DNA of 36,026 bases from a virus (IMGVR_UViG_3300021963_000355:1-36026), one strand, 5' to 3'; shown: positions 9,687-16,674, counted from the stretch's first letter. Numbers and translations are program-made. Notes: generated by a model from the letters alone, not told the origin.

Positions 9687-10111
9687 TGCTTACATTATAC
9701 ACCAGTGGATACAACTATAGCAAGCGTCGTTGTACTGATGTTGTAAATTGGTTCATTTCTAAACACTTACCCAAACACAAGCTTGAAATCATTGTTAATC
9801 ACCGTGGAATGTTACGCGATGGAGTTTATGGTTGGGTAGGAGTGACTGATTGTGATTATCGTCCAAGATCTTTTGAGATTGAGATGCATAATCGTCTGGA
9901 TGTTGATCACTACACCAGAACCCTCCTGCACGAACTCTGGCACGTCTATCAGCACGTTACGGGTGCTCTTAAGGATAAACGCGGAAAGAGGCACTGGAGG
10001 GGCATAGACTTCTCTCAGACGGACTATGAAGACCAACCCTGGGAACATCAAGCATTTCAAATGGAAGAAGTGCTTTTTGATGAATACCTTGACTACTTGA
10101 CACACCACTGA
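9686..10111 (+). CDS. Putative zincin metallopeptidase (HELWH), copy A
   Basis: 141 residues with LLHELWHVYQHVTG, an HExxH zinc site (His, Glu, His), and a downstream DQPWEHQAFQMEE that supplies a likely third acidic ligand. The layout resembles SprT-like or other small zincins without clear family membership. Paralogue at 25520 shares TSGY, HRG(M/L)(L/V)R(D/E)GVYG, LLHEL.H and the P.E..A..QEE region. Probably a cytoplasmic protease or peptidase-like protein; target unknown. Confidence 0.65.
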   Translation: MLTLYTSGYNYSKRRCTDVVNWFISKHLPKHKLEIIVNHRGMLRDGVYGWVGVTDCDYRPRSFEIEMHNRLDVDHYTRTLLHELWHVYQHVTGALKDKRGKRHWRGIDFSQTDYEDQPWEHQAFQMEEVLFDEYLDYLTHH

Positions 10112-10125
10112 TAACTCTGTACAAT
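10097..10125 (+). promoter_or_regulatory. Sigma70-type promoter TTGACA-N17-TACAAT
   Basis: Perfect -35 TTGACA (10097-10102) at the ideal 17-bp distance from TACAAT (10120-10125), overlapping the end of the zincin gene. Initiation near 10132 would place an ATG at 10124 inside the -10, so the real start of the next gene is at 10151. Confidence 0.65.
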
Positions 10126-10150
10126 GACCTTTGTGGAGGTTGAAAAAACT

Positions 10151-10369
10151 ATGATCTCAATGAAAGCTCCAAAGACAAAGAAACGTTTTGTCAACATTAT
10201 TCCGAAGAGTTCTAAGGCAAAGAACCGTTTCGTGAATATTATGCAATCACTTCACGCAATGGAAGTAGAACAGGAAATTGATGATAAACTCTTCTTGGTT
10301 TCTATCAATCGTCAGTACTGCACTTGGGTTCCCAAGAATGGTAACGAACATTGGGAAGTTGTGAAATGA
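10151..10369 (+). CDS. Hypothetical basic protein, 72 residues
   Basis: The start at 10151 is chosen because GGAGG lies at 10135-10139 and the promoter -10 overlaps the earlier ATG at 10124. The N-terminal third is very basic and holds an internal repeat (KKRFVNI / KNRFVNI); the C-terminus ends YCTWVPKNGNEHWEVVK. The basic repeats suggest nucleic-acid contact, which is inference. Overlaps the next start (ATGA). Confidence 0.6.
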   Translation: MISMKAPKTKKRFVNIIPKSSKAKNRFVNIMQSLHAMEVEQEIDDKLFLVSINRQYCTWVPKNGNEHWEVVK

Positions 10370-10743
10370 AAAAATTAATTATTCTTGCTACACTTCTATT
10401 CTCTTCTCCTGTATTTGCACAAACTACTCCAGTAGTTCCAAAGGCAAAAATCTATCGTCCTTTTGTATATGAAACTAACTGTATTTTAGAATATGGTATT
10501 CAAACTTATGAAGATGTTTGTAAAGTCATTGAAACTCGGGAAACTGGCGGAGCACTGAGAACTCGTAACATCTTCTCTAATAAGTTTGGATTAACGATCA
10601 AATCGCGCTTTGATAAAGAAAGGGGATTTGTTACTTGGGATTCTCATAATAAGTTTGAGTACAAGTGGGATTATAAAGTTGGTGGAACTGGTTGGTCTTA
10701 TGTGATGCCAGGTGTTCTTCTTGAAAATGTAAGTTGGGACTGA
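10366..10743 (+). CDS. Secreted protein with signal peptide, copy A
   Basis: 125 residues. MKKLIILATLLFSSPVFAQ is a typical Sec signal with an A-x-A-type cleavage site (VFA|Q). The mature part (YRPFVYETNC..., TRETGGALRTRNIFSNKFGLTIKS, WDSHNKFEYKW, ENVSWD) matches the 28038 paralogue strongly. It contains two Cys after the signal. Likely periplasmic or thylakoid-lumen during infection; function unknown. Confidence 0.7.
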   Translation: MKKLIILATLLFSSPVFAQTTPVVPKAKIYRPFVYETNCILEYGIQTYEDVCKVIETRETGGALRTRNIFSNKFGLTIKSRFDKERGFVTWDSHNKFEYKWDYKVGGTGWSYVMPGVLLENVSWD

Positions 10744-10916
10744 TGAAAGTTACTGAGCATAACATTCAAGATACAGACTTGAATTTAAAAGACATTGATT
10801 TGTTGATTCGATTGCTCAAGAAAGAATCAAAAGCGTATAAAGATCGTGCTGTTCTGCTACGCTATGGTATTTTGATTGGTAAATTAGTATGTCTTCGACA
10901 TGATTTAATTTCTTAA
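10743..10916 (+). CDS. Small two-helix protein, 57 residues
   Basis: Starts inside the upstream stop (TGATG). Pattern 'LNLKDIDLLIRLLKKE...YGILIGKLVCL' fits two amphipathic helices joined by a short loop, as in the genes at 18864, 19027, 28415, 28652 and 33084. It follows the signal-peptide gene exactly as the 28415 gene does. Confidence 0.6.
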   Translation: MKVTEHNIQDTDLNLKDIDLLIRLLKKESKAYKDRAVLLRYGILIGKLVCLRHDLIS

Positions 10917-10943
10917 AAAATTATAAACTACCTTAAATAGTAG

Positions 10944-10949
10944 TAGAAT
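10944..10949 (+). promoter_or_regulatory. Possible promoter -10 (TAGAAT)
   Basis: TAGAAT in the context AAATAGTAGTAGAATAGGAG resembles the sites near 12754 and 22056, which have a TAGATAGT(A/G)GTA run just upstream. No good -35 is present, and the 10961 start lies only 17 bp after the -10, so this is tentative. Confidence 0.25.
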
Positions 10950-10960
10950 AGGAGAAAACT

Positions 10961-11125
10961 ATGGTTGTATTTCTTACTGCAACCATTATTACTTGCTCTG
11001 ACGCATTGAGTGTTATTCAACGCATTTCTAGAGTTGTTGGATTAACTGAAGTTCAAAGAACTGAAATTGTAAAAGAAATCCGCAAAGTTGTTCCTTCCTG
11101 TCCCATTAAAGTAGTAAAAAAATGA
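10961..11125 (+). CDS. Hypothetical protein, 54 residues
   Basis: AGGAG at 10950 gives a clear ribosome site 6 nt before the ATG. Begins MVVFLTATIITCSDAL and ends with a basic tail (CPIKVVKK). The hydrophobic first 11 residues could be a short membrane or export segment. Overlaps the next ATG by 4 bp. Confidence 0.6.
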   Translation: MVVFLTATIITCSDALSVIQRISRVVGLTEVQRTEIVKEIRKVVPSCPIKVVKK

Positions 11126-11295
11126 CTGAAGAATCTCAAATTGATAAATGGAATCGCGGATTGACTCTTTTTGAGGAAAGTGTGTTGAAACCAGATCCTG
11201 AACTTCGTAACTGTGCTCACAATCAACTTTGCTATAATGAACTTATGGCAGTTCGTGAGCAAGTCCTACAATATCTTAAGACGTTGAGACAATGA
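11122..11295 (+). CDS. Hypothetical protein, 57 residues
   Basis: Coupled to both neighbours by ATGA overlaps. Helical, charged, two Cys (NCAHNQLCYNEL). No family recognised. Confidence 0.6.
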   Translation: MTEESQIDKWNRGLTLFEESVLKPDPELRNCAHNQLCYNELMAVREQVLQYLKTLRQ

Positions 11296-11531
11296 GCTCA
11301 TACACCTTTTGGTTGATTATATTTGCTTTTGTTTCTTATTTTATTGCTACAGACCAATCAGTAGCGAGGGCATTTTATATGCTCACACAACTTGCAAGAG
11401 TAGAATACGAAAAAGTTATTTGGTGGGTTAGACATTCGCCAGACAACTTAATTGTTCGTTGGTTAATTCATAGAAGGTCTATGAAGATGGCGAAAGAACT
11501 AATGAAGGAATTTGAAGAAAAGAATAAATAA
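11292..11531 (+). CDS. Small membrane protein, 79 residues
   Basis: One N-terminal membrane helix (FWLIIFAFVSYFIA, residues ~6-19) followed by a basic cytoplasmic tail ending in KMAKELMKEFEEKNK. Last gene of the 10151-11531 run; the GIY-YIG leader begins right after it. Confidence 0.6.
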   Translation: MSSYTFWLIIFAFVSYFIATDQSVARAFYMLTQLARVEYEKVIWWVRHSPDNLIVRWLIHRRSMKMAKELMKEFEEKNK

Positions 11532-11563
11532 TGATGCCTTAACTGACTGCAATCTGTAAGGTA

Positions 11564-11586
11564 GGGGAGGAGAAATCCTCCCCTTT
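11564..11586 (+). terminator. GNRA-loop hairpin, terminator-like
   Basis: Perfect 8-bp stem with GAAA loop, followed by only TTT. Should attenuate read-through from the upstream operon into the endonuclease gene. Confidence 0.55.
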
Positions 11587-11590
11587 ATAA

Positions 11591-11598
11591 TATAAATA
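11591..11598 (+). promoter_or_regulatory. Late promoter TATAAATA (GIY-YIG gene 1)
   Basis: Exact T4-type late box located in the loop of the leader stem; predicted start about 6 nt downstream, at the first base of the 3' arm. Confidence 0.65.
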
Positions 11599-11626
11599 CC
11601 AATGCAGTCAGTTTAAGAGTAGAGTT

Positions 11627-12154
11627 ATGCAACCACGCATATACACATATAAAATTACCTTTGAAGAGGTTCCTTATTACTATTATGGAAGTAAGAAGGA
11701 AAAAGTATTTGGCGAAGAATATTGGGGATCTCCTGTTGCAAACAAATGGTGTTGGGAACTTTATACACCAAAGAAGCAAATATTAGAAATATTTGATTAC
11801 ACTGACGAAGGATATATCAAAGCACAAGAAGTTGAAGCTAGATTGATAAAACCAGCATTTAACACTGATAAATGGTGTTTAAATGCTAATGTATTGGGAA
11901 CTTTTTCTTTGCAAGCAAAAAGTAAAGCTGGTAAAATTGGTGGAAAAATAGGGGGAAGGAAGCATATTGAAAGTGGTCATTTAAAAAGAATTAGTCACCT
12001 AGGTGCCAAAAAAGGTGGAGAAATAACAGCAAAAAAGTTAAATTCTCAAAAATGGATTTGTTTAGAAACTGGAATGATATCTACTATTGGACCTCTTACT
12101 AGATACCAAAGAGTTAGGGGAATAGACATTTCAAAAAGAAAAAAGGTAGAATAA
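11627..12154 (+). CDS. GIY-YIG homing endonuclease, free-standing, short form
   Basis: 175 residues. N-terminal GIY-YIG core: IYTYKI as first strand, YYYYGSKK as second, then QEVEARLIKP with the catalytic Glu and WCLN with the terminal Asn. The middle has reduced Gly/Lys-rich NUMOD3-like repeats (KIGGKIGGR, AKKGGEITAKKLNS). The C-terminal module QKWICLETG...GPLTRYQRVRGID.SKRKK is shared with the genes at 17176 and 23925 and is probably the DNA-reading end. Inserted between two small-gene runs. Confidence 0.8.
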   Translation: MQPRIYTYKITFEEVPYYYYGSKKEKVFGEEYWGSPVANKWCWELYTPKKQILEIFDYTDEGYIKAQEVEARLIKPAFNTDKWCLNANVLGTFSLQAKSKAGKIGGKIGGRKHIESGHLKRISHLGAKKGGEITAKKLNSQKWICLETGMISTIGPLTRYQRVRGIDISKRKKVE

Positions 12155-12157
12155 ATA
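12150..12157 (+). promoter_or_regulatory. Late promoter AATAAATA
   Basis: Overlaps the endonuclease stop codon and lies 26 bp before the 12176 ATG, so the pair of genes that follows may be transcribed late. Confidence 0.45.
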
Positions 12158-12175
12158 GGTCAAACGGGAAGAATT

Positions 12176-12493
12176 ATGCTATCTCATAATTATCGGATGC
12201 GTTTAGAAGAAATTTGCAACCGAATTGTAAAACAAGAAGAAGTATCTCTTTCAGATGTAATTTGGGCAGAAAAACTTGCAAAATCAAACCGCTCTGCTGC
12301 AACAATGTTAAGGCAAGCAAGACGCCGTGCTGCAAATCCTAATATGCAAGAAGGAAGTCTGGATGATTTTATGAATGCCTTAGATATTGGTGATCCAGAC
12401 CCATCAAATCATCGCACTGGATTTAATGGTGCTGATGATATTATTGATTTTTTCACAGGAGATAAACCAGACGACTGGAGACAAAGAGACTGA
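12176..12493 (+). CDS. Conserved cyanophage hypothetical protein, 105 residues
   Basis: The helical N-terminal half (YRMRLEEICNRIVKQEEV...) has a basic stretch ending MLRQARRRAANPN; the C-terminal half is acidic and Asp-rich. The split charge suggests an adaptor or nucleic-acid binder, which is inference. The stop overlaps the next start (TGATG). Confidence 0.65.
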   Translation: MLSHNYRMRLEEICNRIVKQEEVSLSDVIWAEKLAKSNRSAATMLRQARRRAANPNMQEGSLDDFMNALDIGDPDPSNHRTGFNGADDIIDFFTGDKPDDWRQRD

Positions 12494-12714
12494 TGAAATT
12501 CTTACTTTTACTTTTGCCATTTGCTACTCTCCCTGTAAATGCAATCACTTGGAAAGAGTTTTGGGAACCTTTTGAGCCAAGAGTTTATTATCGAGAACCA
12601 ATTTGTACTGAAGTTGTATATCGTGAAGAATATATTCCTGGAAATAGATGGAGACCTGGATATGTGAGACACTGGAAAGAGAGAGTAAGAGTTCCCTGTT
12701 CAATCTACAATTAA
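12493..12714 (+). CDS. Small secreted protein with signal peptide, 73 residues
   Basis: MKFLLLLLPFATLPVNA is a clear Sec signal (cleavage after VNA). The mature part is rich in Arg, Trp and Tyr with two Cys (PICTEVV, VPCSIYN) that could form a disulfide. Unrelated to the signal-peptide genes at 10366 and 28038. Confidence 0.65.
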   Translation: MKFLLLLLPFATLPVNAITWKEFWEPFEPRVYYREPICTEVVYREEYIPGNRWRPGYVRHWKERVRVPCSIYN

Positions 12715-12730
12715 GTTGTGTTAAGAAACT

Positions 12731-12759
12731 CTGACAAACCTCCTAGATAGTGGTAGAAT
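12731..12759 (+). promoter_or_regulatory. Sigma70-type promoter CTGACA-N17-TAGAAT
   Basis: -35 CTGACA (12731-12736), 17-bp spacer, -10 TAGAAT (12754-12759). Lies in the gap before the 12824 gene, giving a leader of about 58 nt. Confidence 0.55.
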
Positions 12760-12823
12760 AGTAAGGTCATAAAAATGAACTGAAAACTCTTTATTATGAT
12801 ATTCTTTGTGCGTGGAGGTCATT

Positions 12824-12997
12824 ATGCACAATTTAATTTCTTACAATCAACTTGCTGGGTGGAAAAAAATCGGGAATACGCTAGATGAGTTTATAGACCA
12901 GCACGAAATTATGAATTCCTACTTTGAATGTCTGACTGAGTGCGATGAAGATACACAGAGTTGTAGGAGGATATGTAGAAAACTCTTGACCACATAA
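12824..12997 (+). CDS. Hypothetical protein, 57 residues
   Basis: Start set by GGAGG at 12814-12818, 5 nt before the ATG; the frame is open further upstream but without a ribosome site. C-terminus holds three Cys (ECLTECDEDTQSCRRICRK: C, C, C, C pattern of four), suggesting disulfide or metal binding. Confidence 0.6.
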   Translation: MHNLISYNQLAGWKKIGNTLDEFIDQHEIMNSYFECLTECDEDTQSCRRICRKLLTT

Positions 12998-13010
12998 ACC
13001 AGTTTAATAT

Positions 13011-13053
13011 CTGTCCATCTGCCCTTGACTTTCGTAGTCAGGGGTTTTATAGT
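13011..13053 (+). promoter_or_regulatory. Promoter module unit 2 with -35 inside a terminator stem
   Basis: Box CTGTCC (13011-13016), 31 bp, -10 TATAGT (13048-13053), ATG 28 bp after the first base of the -10. Unlike most units it also has a -35, TTGACT (13025-13030), at 17 bp. That -35 lies in the 5' arm of the hairpin at 13022-13044. Confidence 0.65.
13022..13048 (+). terminator. Terminator hairpin overlapping a promoter
   Basis: CCCTTGACT (13022-13030) pairs with AGTCAGGGG (13036-13044) over 9 bp with one T-G pair and a 5-nt loop, followed by TTTT. Confidence 0.65.
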
Positions 13054-13075
13054 AGGTACATACAAATCCAGAGCA

Positions 13076-13627
13076 ATGACCTACAAAGCAAAACTCAGAG
13101 TTTCTTTTGATACTGAATGGACCTCTAATGGATATGGTGCTTTTGATGATGAGACACTCCCAGAGGAGCATTATACTTTTGAGATACCTTGTGAGGACAT
13201 CAATACTATCCAACTGTTCCGTTTCTTTGGAACTGTTGCCCGCACGATGGGACATAATGAAATCGGTATTATGAAAGGTGCTTGTTCACTTGCATTTAAT
13301 GATATGCGAAGTGAAGAAGATATGCGTAAGATTTCGGAAGAGTTTGAGTTGATGATGGCAGAGGATTATTCTAAAGAACTCCGCAGGTTGGAAGATGAGA
13401 TTTATGATCTGAAAGCAAAACTGTCACGCTGTCAGCAACCTGAAAATCCTCAATATACCGAGGAAGAAATGGCAGCAATGACATTCCAAGAATGGAATGG
13501 TGTTGTTCCTGGATCTCCTGAGGCAGTTGAGAAAGGTTGTAAGTGTCCTGTAATGGATAATGAAGAAATGCCTGAAGAGAGGAAATGGGTAAATGCTGAT
13601 TGCCCTCTTCACGGTAAAGTAAAATGA
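13076..13627 (+). CDS. Conserved hypothetical protein, 183 residues
   Basis: The ATG at 13076 is the first start after the predicted transcription start near 13060; the frame is open to 13025 but that part holds the promoter. Residues ~95-125 form a coiled coil (EELRRLEDEIYDLKAKL-type heptads), followed by a C-terminal segment with CKCPV and DCPLH that may bind metal. Function unknown. Confidence 0.65.
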   Translation: MTYKAKLRVSFDTEWTSNGYGAFDDETLPEEHYTFEIPCEDINTIQLFRFFGTVARTMGHNEIGIMKGACSLAFNDMRSEEDMRKISEEFELMMAEDYSKELRRLEDEIYDLKAKLSRCQQPENPQYTEEEMAAMTFQEWNGVVPGSPEAVEKGCKCPVMDNEEMPEERKWVNADCPLHGKVK

Positions 13628-13637
13628 AGGAGTTTGA

Positions 13638-13955
13638 TTACTCACTTTCTATGAAAGAAAGAAGTCCTAAATGATACTTATGGTGGCAACTTTTACAAAG
13701 AACAATGCATTTATCAATTTCTTTTTGTAATTTTGCTTCAGTTAATGAGTACATTCTAAATCCAGATAAAAGAAATTCTTTATCTTCTTCGTTTTTATGA
13801 TGAAAATCTAAACACGATGGATGGTCAAATATACCACAAGATACACATCCACTCTCTGTTTTTAAAGCATCAAGTCTTTCTTTTCTCTTAAGTCTTTGTT
13901 TCCTTTGATAATCTCTCGCATATGCTCTGCGATCATCTTGATTTTTCCAAGGCAT
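13638..13955 (-). CDS. HNH endonuclease (free-standing, antisense)
   Basis: 105 residues. Basic N-terminus (YARDYQRKQRLKRKERL), then a Cys4-type HNH: CVSCG, LDFHHKN with the catalytic His pair, and CIVLCKSCHHKYH. The order C-x2-C ... HH ... C-x2-C-H-x3-H is that of phage HNH nicking or homing enzymes. It lies antisense in the gap between the 13076 and 14084 genes. An AT-rich leader precedes it; no exact late promoter on the minus strand. Confidence 0.8.
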   Translation of the reverse strand: MPWKNQDDRRAYARDYQRKQRLKRKERLDALKTESGCVSCGIFDHPSCLDFHHKNEEDKEFLLSGFRMYSLTEAKLQKEIDKCIVLCKSCHHKYHLGLLSFIESE

Positions 13956-14083
13956 ATAAATGGGATATACACAGCATACTATATATACTAAATATTTAAA
14001 AAAATAAAATGTGGGTGATAATTATAAATCTCCTCATAAGATATACAAATTGCATTATCATAACAAATGATAGAAAAATTGTA

Positions 14084-14293
14084 ATGGAATGGTTGTTTAA
14101 AAATGGATCTTTTGTACTTAATTTAATTGCTCCAGACGATACGCGAATCATAAGAGTGGACAAAAATACAATTCGTCTGGTTCCGTATTACCTCAAGAAA
14201 AAGACGCACTGGTTTCCGTTAAAGCACAGTCTGCAAGCATTTTTAAAGAAGTACGCGACAGGGTTGCCTATGATCCAGAATATGTTAAAATGA
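14084..14293 (+). CDS. Hypothetical protein, ~69 residues (start uncertain)
   Basis: The frame is open from an ATG at 14009, but residues before 14084 read as AT-rich leader (Ile/Asn/Thr-rich). ATG 14084 gives MEWLFKNGSFVLNLIAPDD..., a compact beta/alpha protein with a basic C-terminus. Neither start has a strong ribosome site. The nearby HNH insertion may have replaced the original leader. Confidence 0.5.
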   Translation: MEWLFKNGSFVLNLIAPDDTRIIRVDKNTIRLVPYYLKKKTHWFPLKHSLQAFLKKYATGLPMIQNMLK

Positions 14294-14315
14294 GAAAACA
14301 GTGGAGAGCATCTGA

Positions 14316-14552
14316 ATGAACCTGATTAAATTTACGCATAGAAAAGATTGGGGACACGATTGGTATGTTCAGGTTCTCAATGTAAAAGGTTGGAGTTTGC
14401 TTCAAGCATCTGTAAGTTGGACTGAATTTCCTGGATGGCCTTATATTCAAATCAAATCAGGTTCTGGTTCTACTTTGAGTATTCTGTTCTGGGCATATAA
14501 GTTTGGTTTTGATATTGGTATTCTTGAGAGAACTTGGAGGTGGAATGACTAA
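14316..14552 (+). CDS. Hypothetical Trp-rich protein, 78 residues
   Basis: GGAGAG lies 9-14 nt upstream. Rich in Trp (at least eight) with alternating beta pattern, ends ERTWRWND. Overlaps the next start by 8 bp. Confidence 0.6.
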   Translation: MNLIKFTHRKDWGHDWYVQVLNVKGWSLLQASVSWTEFPGWPYIQIKSGSGSTLSILFWAYKFGFDIGILERTWRWND

Positions 14553-14760
14553 AAACTATCGCATCAAAAAAGTAACAGACGGACACTCAACCAGATACTA
14601 TCCACAACACAAAAGATTTGGATTGTTTTGGAAGAATATATTTGTAGATGAATATAGGGATGGTGATTATTCTACATTTGAAGAAGCACAGTGGCACCTT
14701 TGTAACTATTTGAGAAAACCTGTGGTAGAATACCTTGACTTTGATTGTGGAGACACTTGA
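14545..14760 (+). CDS. Hypothetical basic protein, 71 residues
   Basis: Start set at 14545 by TTGGAGGTGG just upstream inside the previous gene. N-terminal MTKNYRIKKVTDG.STRYYPQ, then FWKNIFVDEY and YSTFEEAQWHLCNYL: a strand-strand-helix pattern usual in small cyanophage proteins. The stop is next to promoter unit 3. Confidence 0.65.
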   Translation: MTKNYRIKKVTDGHSTRYYPQHKRFGLFWKNIFVDEYRDGDYSTFEEAQWHLCNYLRKPVVEYLDFDCGDT

Positions 14761-14764
14761 AGAA

Positions 14765-14808
14765 CTGGCACACTCCTCCTTATGGTGGGGTGTGTTTTGT
14801 CGTATAAT
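14765..14808 (+). promoter_or_regulatory. Promoter module unit 3 (CTGGCA box, hairpin, TATAAT)
   Basis: Box CTGGCA (14765-14770, in AACTGGCACA), 32 bp, perfect -10 TATAAT (14803-14808), ATG 27 bp after its first base. No good -35. Leader about 15 nt without Shine-Dalgarno. Confidence 0.65.
14769..14798 (+). terminator. Terminator hairpin
   Basis: The CACA of the CTGGCACA box is the outer part of the 5' arm: CACACTCCTCC (14769-14779) with GGTGGGGTGTG (14784-14794), one mismatch and one T-G pair, TTAT loop, then TTTT. Confidence 0.65.
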
Positions 14809-14829
14809 AACCTCATAAGCAACCAACTG

Positions 14830-14976
14830 ATGACCAACAAAGAAATCCTTGAACTTGCTAAATCCTGTGGGTTTGATAGTTTTACTGGTGAAAAAGGTGA
14901 TTACTGGGAGTGTTGGGAAGAACAACTCTTGGAGTTTGCTTGGGAAATCTATAGAAACTTTTGTGATGAAAAATGA
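14830..14976 (+). CDS. Hypothetical protein, 48 residues
   Basis: First start after promoter unit 3; heads a run of eight overlapping genes to 17074. MTNKEILELAKSCGF then an acidic, Trp-rich part (YWECWEEQLLEFAWEIY). Stop overlaps the next ATG. Confidence 0.6.
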   Translation: MTNKEILELAKSCGFDSFTGEKGDYWECWEEQLLEFAWEIYRNFCDEK

Positions 14977-15149
14977 CTGAAACCAAATACCTAGTCAGTT
15001 GGAAATCAGACACTCAACGCACTCGTAAAGAAGCATATTTTGATACTCTTTGGGGTGCTGAAACTTGGTATAATGAGAAACTAACGGAGGGTAAGAAACC
15101 AAAACTCTGGCAGGAAGAAACCACCACGATTTTGAGGAAACTACGATAA
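14973..15149 (+). CDS. Hypothetical protein, 58 residues
   Basis: Pattern strand (KYLVSW) - strand - helix (WGAETWYNEKL) resembling a small alpha/beta fold; basic C-terminus (ILRKLR). The stop overlaps the following ATG by one base (TAATG). Confidence 0.6.
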   Translation: MTETKYLVSWKSDTQRTRKEAYFDTLWGAETWYNEKLTEGKKPKLWQEETTTILRKLR

Positions 15150-15343
15150 TGCCATTCTTTCCAGACTGCTACGACGAGTGGGGACTTTATAAGATTACCT
15201 ACGATGGAGACCACAAGATGTATGAAATGCTATTTGAGGGCACAGAAGAAGAGTGTCGTCAATATGCTTATGATAACTATACAGACAAGGAGCAAACTAA
15301 TATGTGCCTGATGGATTGGGAAGCAAGGGAATGGGATGTATGA
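15149..15343 (+). CDS. Hypothetical acidic protein, 64 residues
   Basis: LYKITYDGDHKMYEMLFEGTEEECRQYAYDNY shows two strands then a helix, the same arrangement as its upstream neighbour but acidic. Coupled to both neighbours. Confidence 0.6.
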   Translation: MPFFPDCYDEWGLYKITYDGDHKMYEMLFEGTEEECRQYAYDNYTDKEQTNMCLMDWEAREWDV

Positions 15344-15606
15344 CTCTTGAAGAAATCCTAGAAGAATACGGACAGGAAGTATTAGACACATACTACGAAC
15401 TGTTTCCCGATAAAGACCTAGAAAGGTTTGGTGATAGGTTCTGTGGTCCTGTTGGTGATTATGCAGACTTTGTGTTAGACTGTTATTATTCAACTGGTAG
15501 TGATGAACTTGAGTCTATTGAAGACTTTGAAAACGGAGTCTTTCAAGAGTATTACTACTACGACCAAAATACTTCAACTGGATTTGTGTTTTACAATGAA
15601 CGATGA
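15340..15606 (+). CDS. Acidic protein, possibly ArdA-like antirestriction
   Basis: 88 residues, strongly acidic. The C-terminal half (SIEDFENGVFQEYYYYDQNTSTGFVFYN) loosely follows the C-terminal domain of ArdA DNA-mimic proteins, in which an 'fdyeafardl..y....ggvhvF' pattern occurs. ArdA proteins block type I restriction by imitating DNA. The match is by pattern only and the protein is about half the usual length, so the name is tentative. Confidence 0.45.
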   Translation: MTLEEILEEYGQEVLDTYYELFPDKDLERFGDRFCGPVGDYADFVLDCYYSTGSDELESIEDFENGVFQEYYYYDQNTSTGFVFYNER

Positions 15607-16381
15607 TATGCCCTGGGTAGACCTCACACCAGAAGAAATCCAAGAACTCCGCATTAAAAAACAAGAACTCACAGAATACGGCAAACAGAAAATCCGAGAA
15701 CTTATGAATGATGGTAAGTTGAGGTTTTATGATAAAGGAAAAGAAACTCTCACAATTGATGATAGTTCTTGTGGAAAAAACCAAACTCCAGAAATGAAAC
15801 TAGAGGTCAAAGAAATGACACACGAAGAAATGCTTGAAGAAGCAGCAAAAAGAGAGAAAGAAAATGAAGTATTAAAGATTGCCATTGACTTTATTGAAGA
15901 GCATTCAGAAGCAATGAAACAACTTCGTAAGATTGAACATGAAGAACTGATTGAAGAACTACAAGCAAAGAAGAAAGAAAACTTCCAGCTGGTTGCTAAT
16001 GCTTGTATGAAAGAATATGAGCAGAAGTATCATCGTGACGTATTTCCAGTAGATGAACACTGGGTTTATATGGTTTCTGAATACTTCGGAACTGGTGAAG
16101 GTCAAACCGTTTGTGTTATGATGACACAGGCAAATCCTGGTCATCCTGAAGATTTTGAAACATCTACCAATAAGTATGTTGCTTGTACTACACAGCAATA
16201 TCGTGCTGTTAGAGCATTCCACGAGCAGTTTGGCACTTGGTATCTTCATGGTCTCAGATTCCTCAGTAAAGAAGATTTCTTCGGTGAATATTCATACTAC
16301 ATTCCTCCTGCGATGATGAAGCTACTCAATAGAAGTTGCTTTAAAGACTTCTACACCCGTGTTCACTATAACTTTTCATGA
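15596..16381 (+). CDS. Hypothetical coiled-coil protein, 261 residues
   Basis: ATG 15596 chosen because it overlaps the upstream stop as its neighbours do; the frame extends to 15500 inside the previous gene. Residues ~80-145 are long charged helices (EEMLEEAAKREKENEVL, KIEHEELIEELQAKKKE). The C-terminal ~110 residues are globular (YMVSEYFGTGEGQTVCVMM..., FLSKEDFFGEYSYYIPPAMM). No family recognised. Confidence 0.6.
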   Translation: MNDDMPWVDLTPEEIQELRIKKQELTEYGKQKIRELMNDGKLRFYDKGKETLTIDDSSCGKNQTPEMKLEVKEMTHEEMLEEAAKREKENEVLKIAIDFIEEHSEAMKQLRKIEHEELIEELQAKKKENFQLVANACMKEYEQKYHRDVFPVDEHWVYMVSEYFGTGEGQTVCVMMTQANPGHPEDFETSTNKYVACTTQQYRAVRAFHEQFGTWYLHGLRFLSKEDFFGEYSYYIPPAMMKLLNRSCFKDFYTRVHYNFS

Positions 16382-16674
16382 CTTACAAACTCAACGAAGA
16401 AGCAAAAGCATTCTCATATACTCGTGAAGAGTTGTTTGAATGTATCACTAAAATTGTAGCACATCCTCATAAGACTATCACAGAACACGATAAATCCCGT
16501 GCTATGGCAATCTTCCTGACCTTTTCCGATTACTTAGATAACTATACAGAAAGTGACAATAGTGGTGGATTCTGTGTTTATGAGAGTGACAATACTGACT
16601 TTGAAGGTTATGTAATGGGACTAATGAATGAAGAACTTCACGGATATTTGAAAGCAGATGAGGTTTTGAAATGA
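16378..16674 (+). CDS. Hypothetical protein, 98 residues
   Basis: Overlaps both neighbours by 4 bp. Helical N-terminal half with YTREELFECITKIVAHPHK, acidic C-terminal half. No motif recognised. Confidence 0.6.
   Translation: MTYKLNEEAKAFSYTREELFECITKIVAHPHKTITEHDKSRAMAIFLTFSDYLDNYTESDNSGGFCVYESDNTDFEGYVMGLMNEELHGYLKADEVLK

Larger units (their letters stand above)
11538..11617 (+). promoter_or_regulatory. GIY-YIG leader 1: ribosome-site-hiding stem around hairpin and late promoter
   Basis: The 5' arm 11538-11551 pairs with 11603-11617 (14 bp, one bulged T at 11613). Inside are a hairpin GGGGAGGA-GAAA-TCCTCCCC (11564-11583, GNRA loop) and the late promoter TATAAATA (11591-11598). The 3' arm starts 5 nt after the late box, where late RNA should begin, and ends 10 nt before the 11627 ATG. 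Read-through RNA can form the stem; RNA from the late promoter lacks the 5' arm. A second, weaker AATAAATA at 11523-11530 would start RNA that keeps the arm. Confidence 0.7.
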
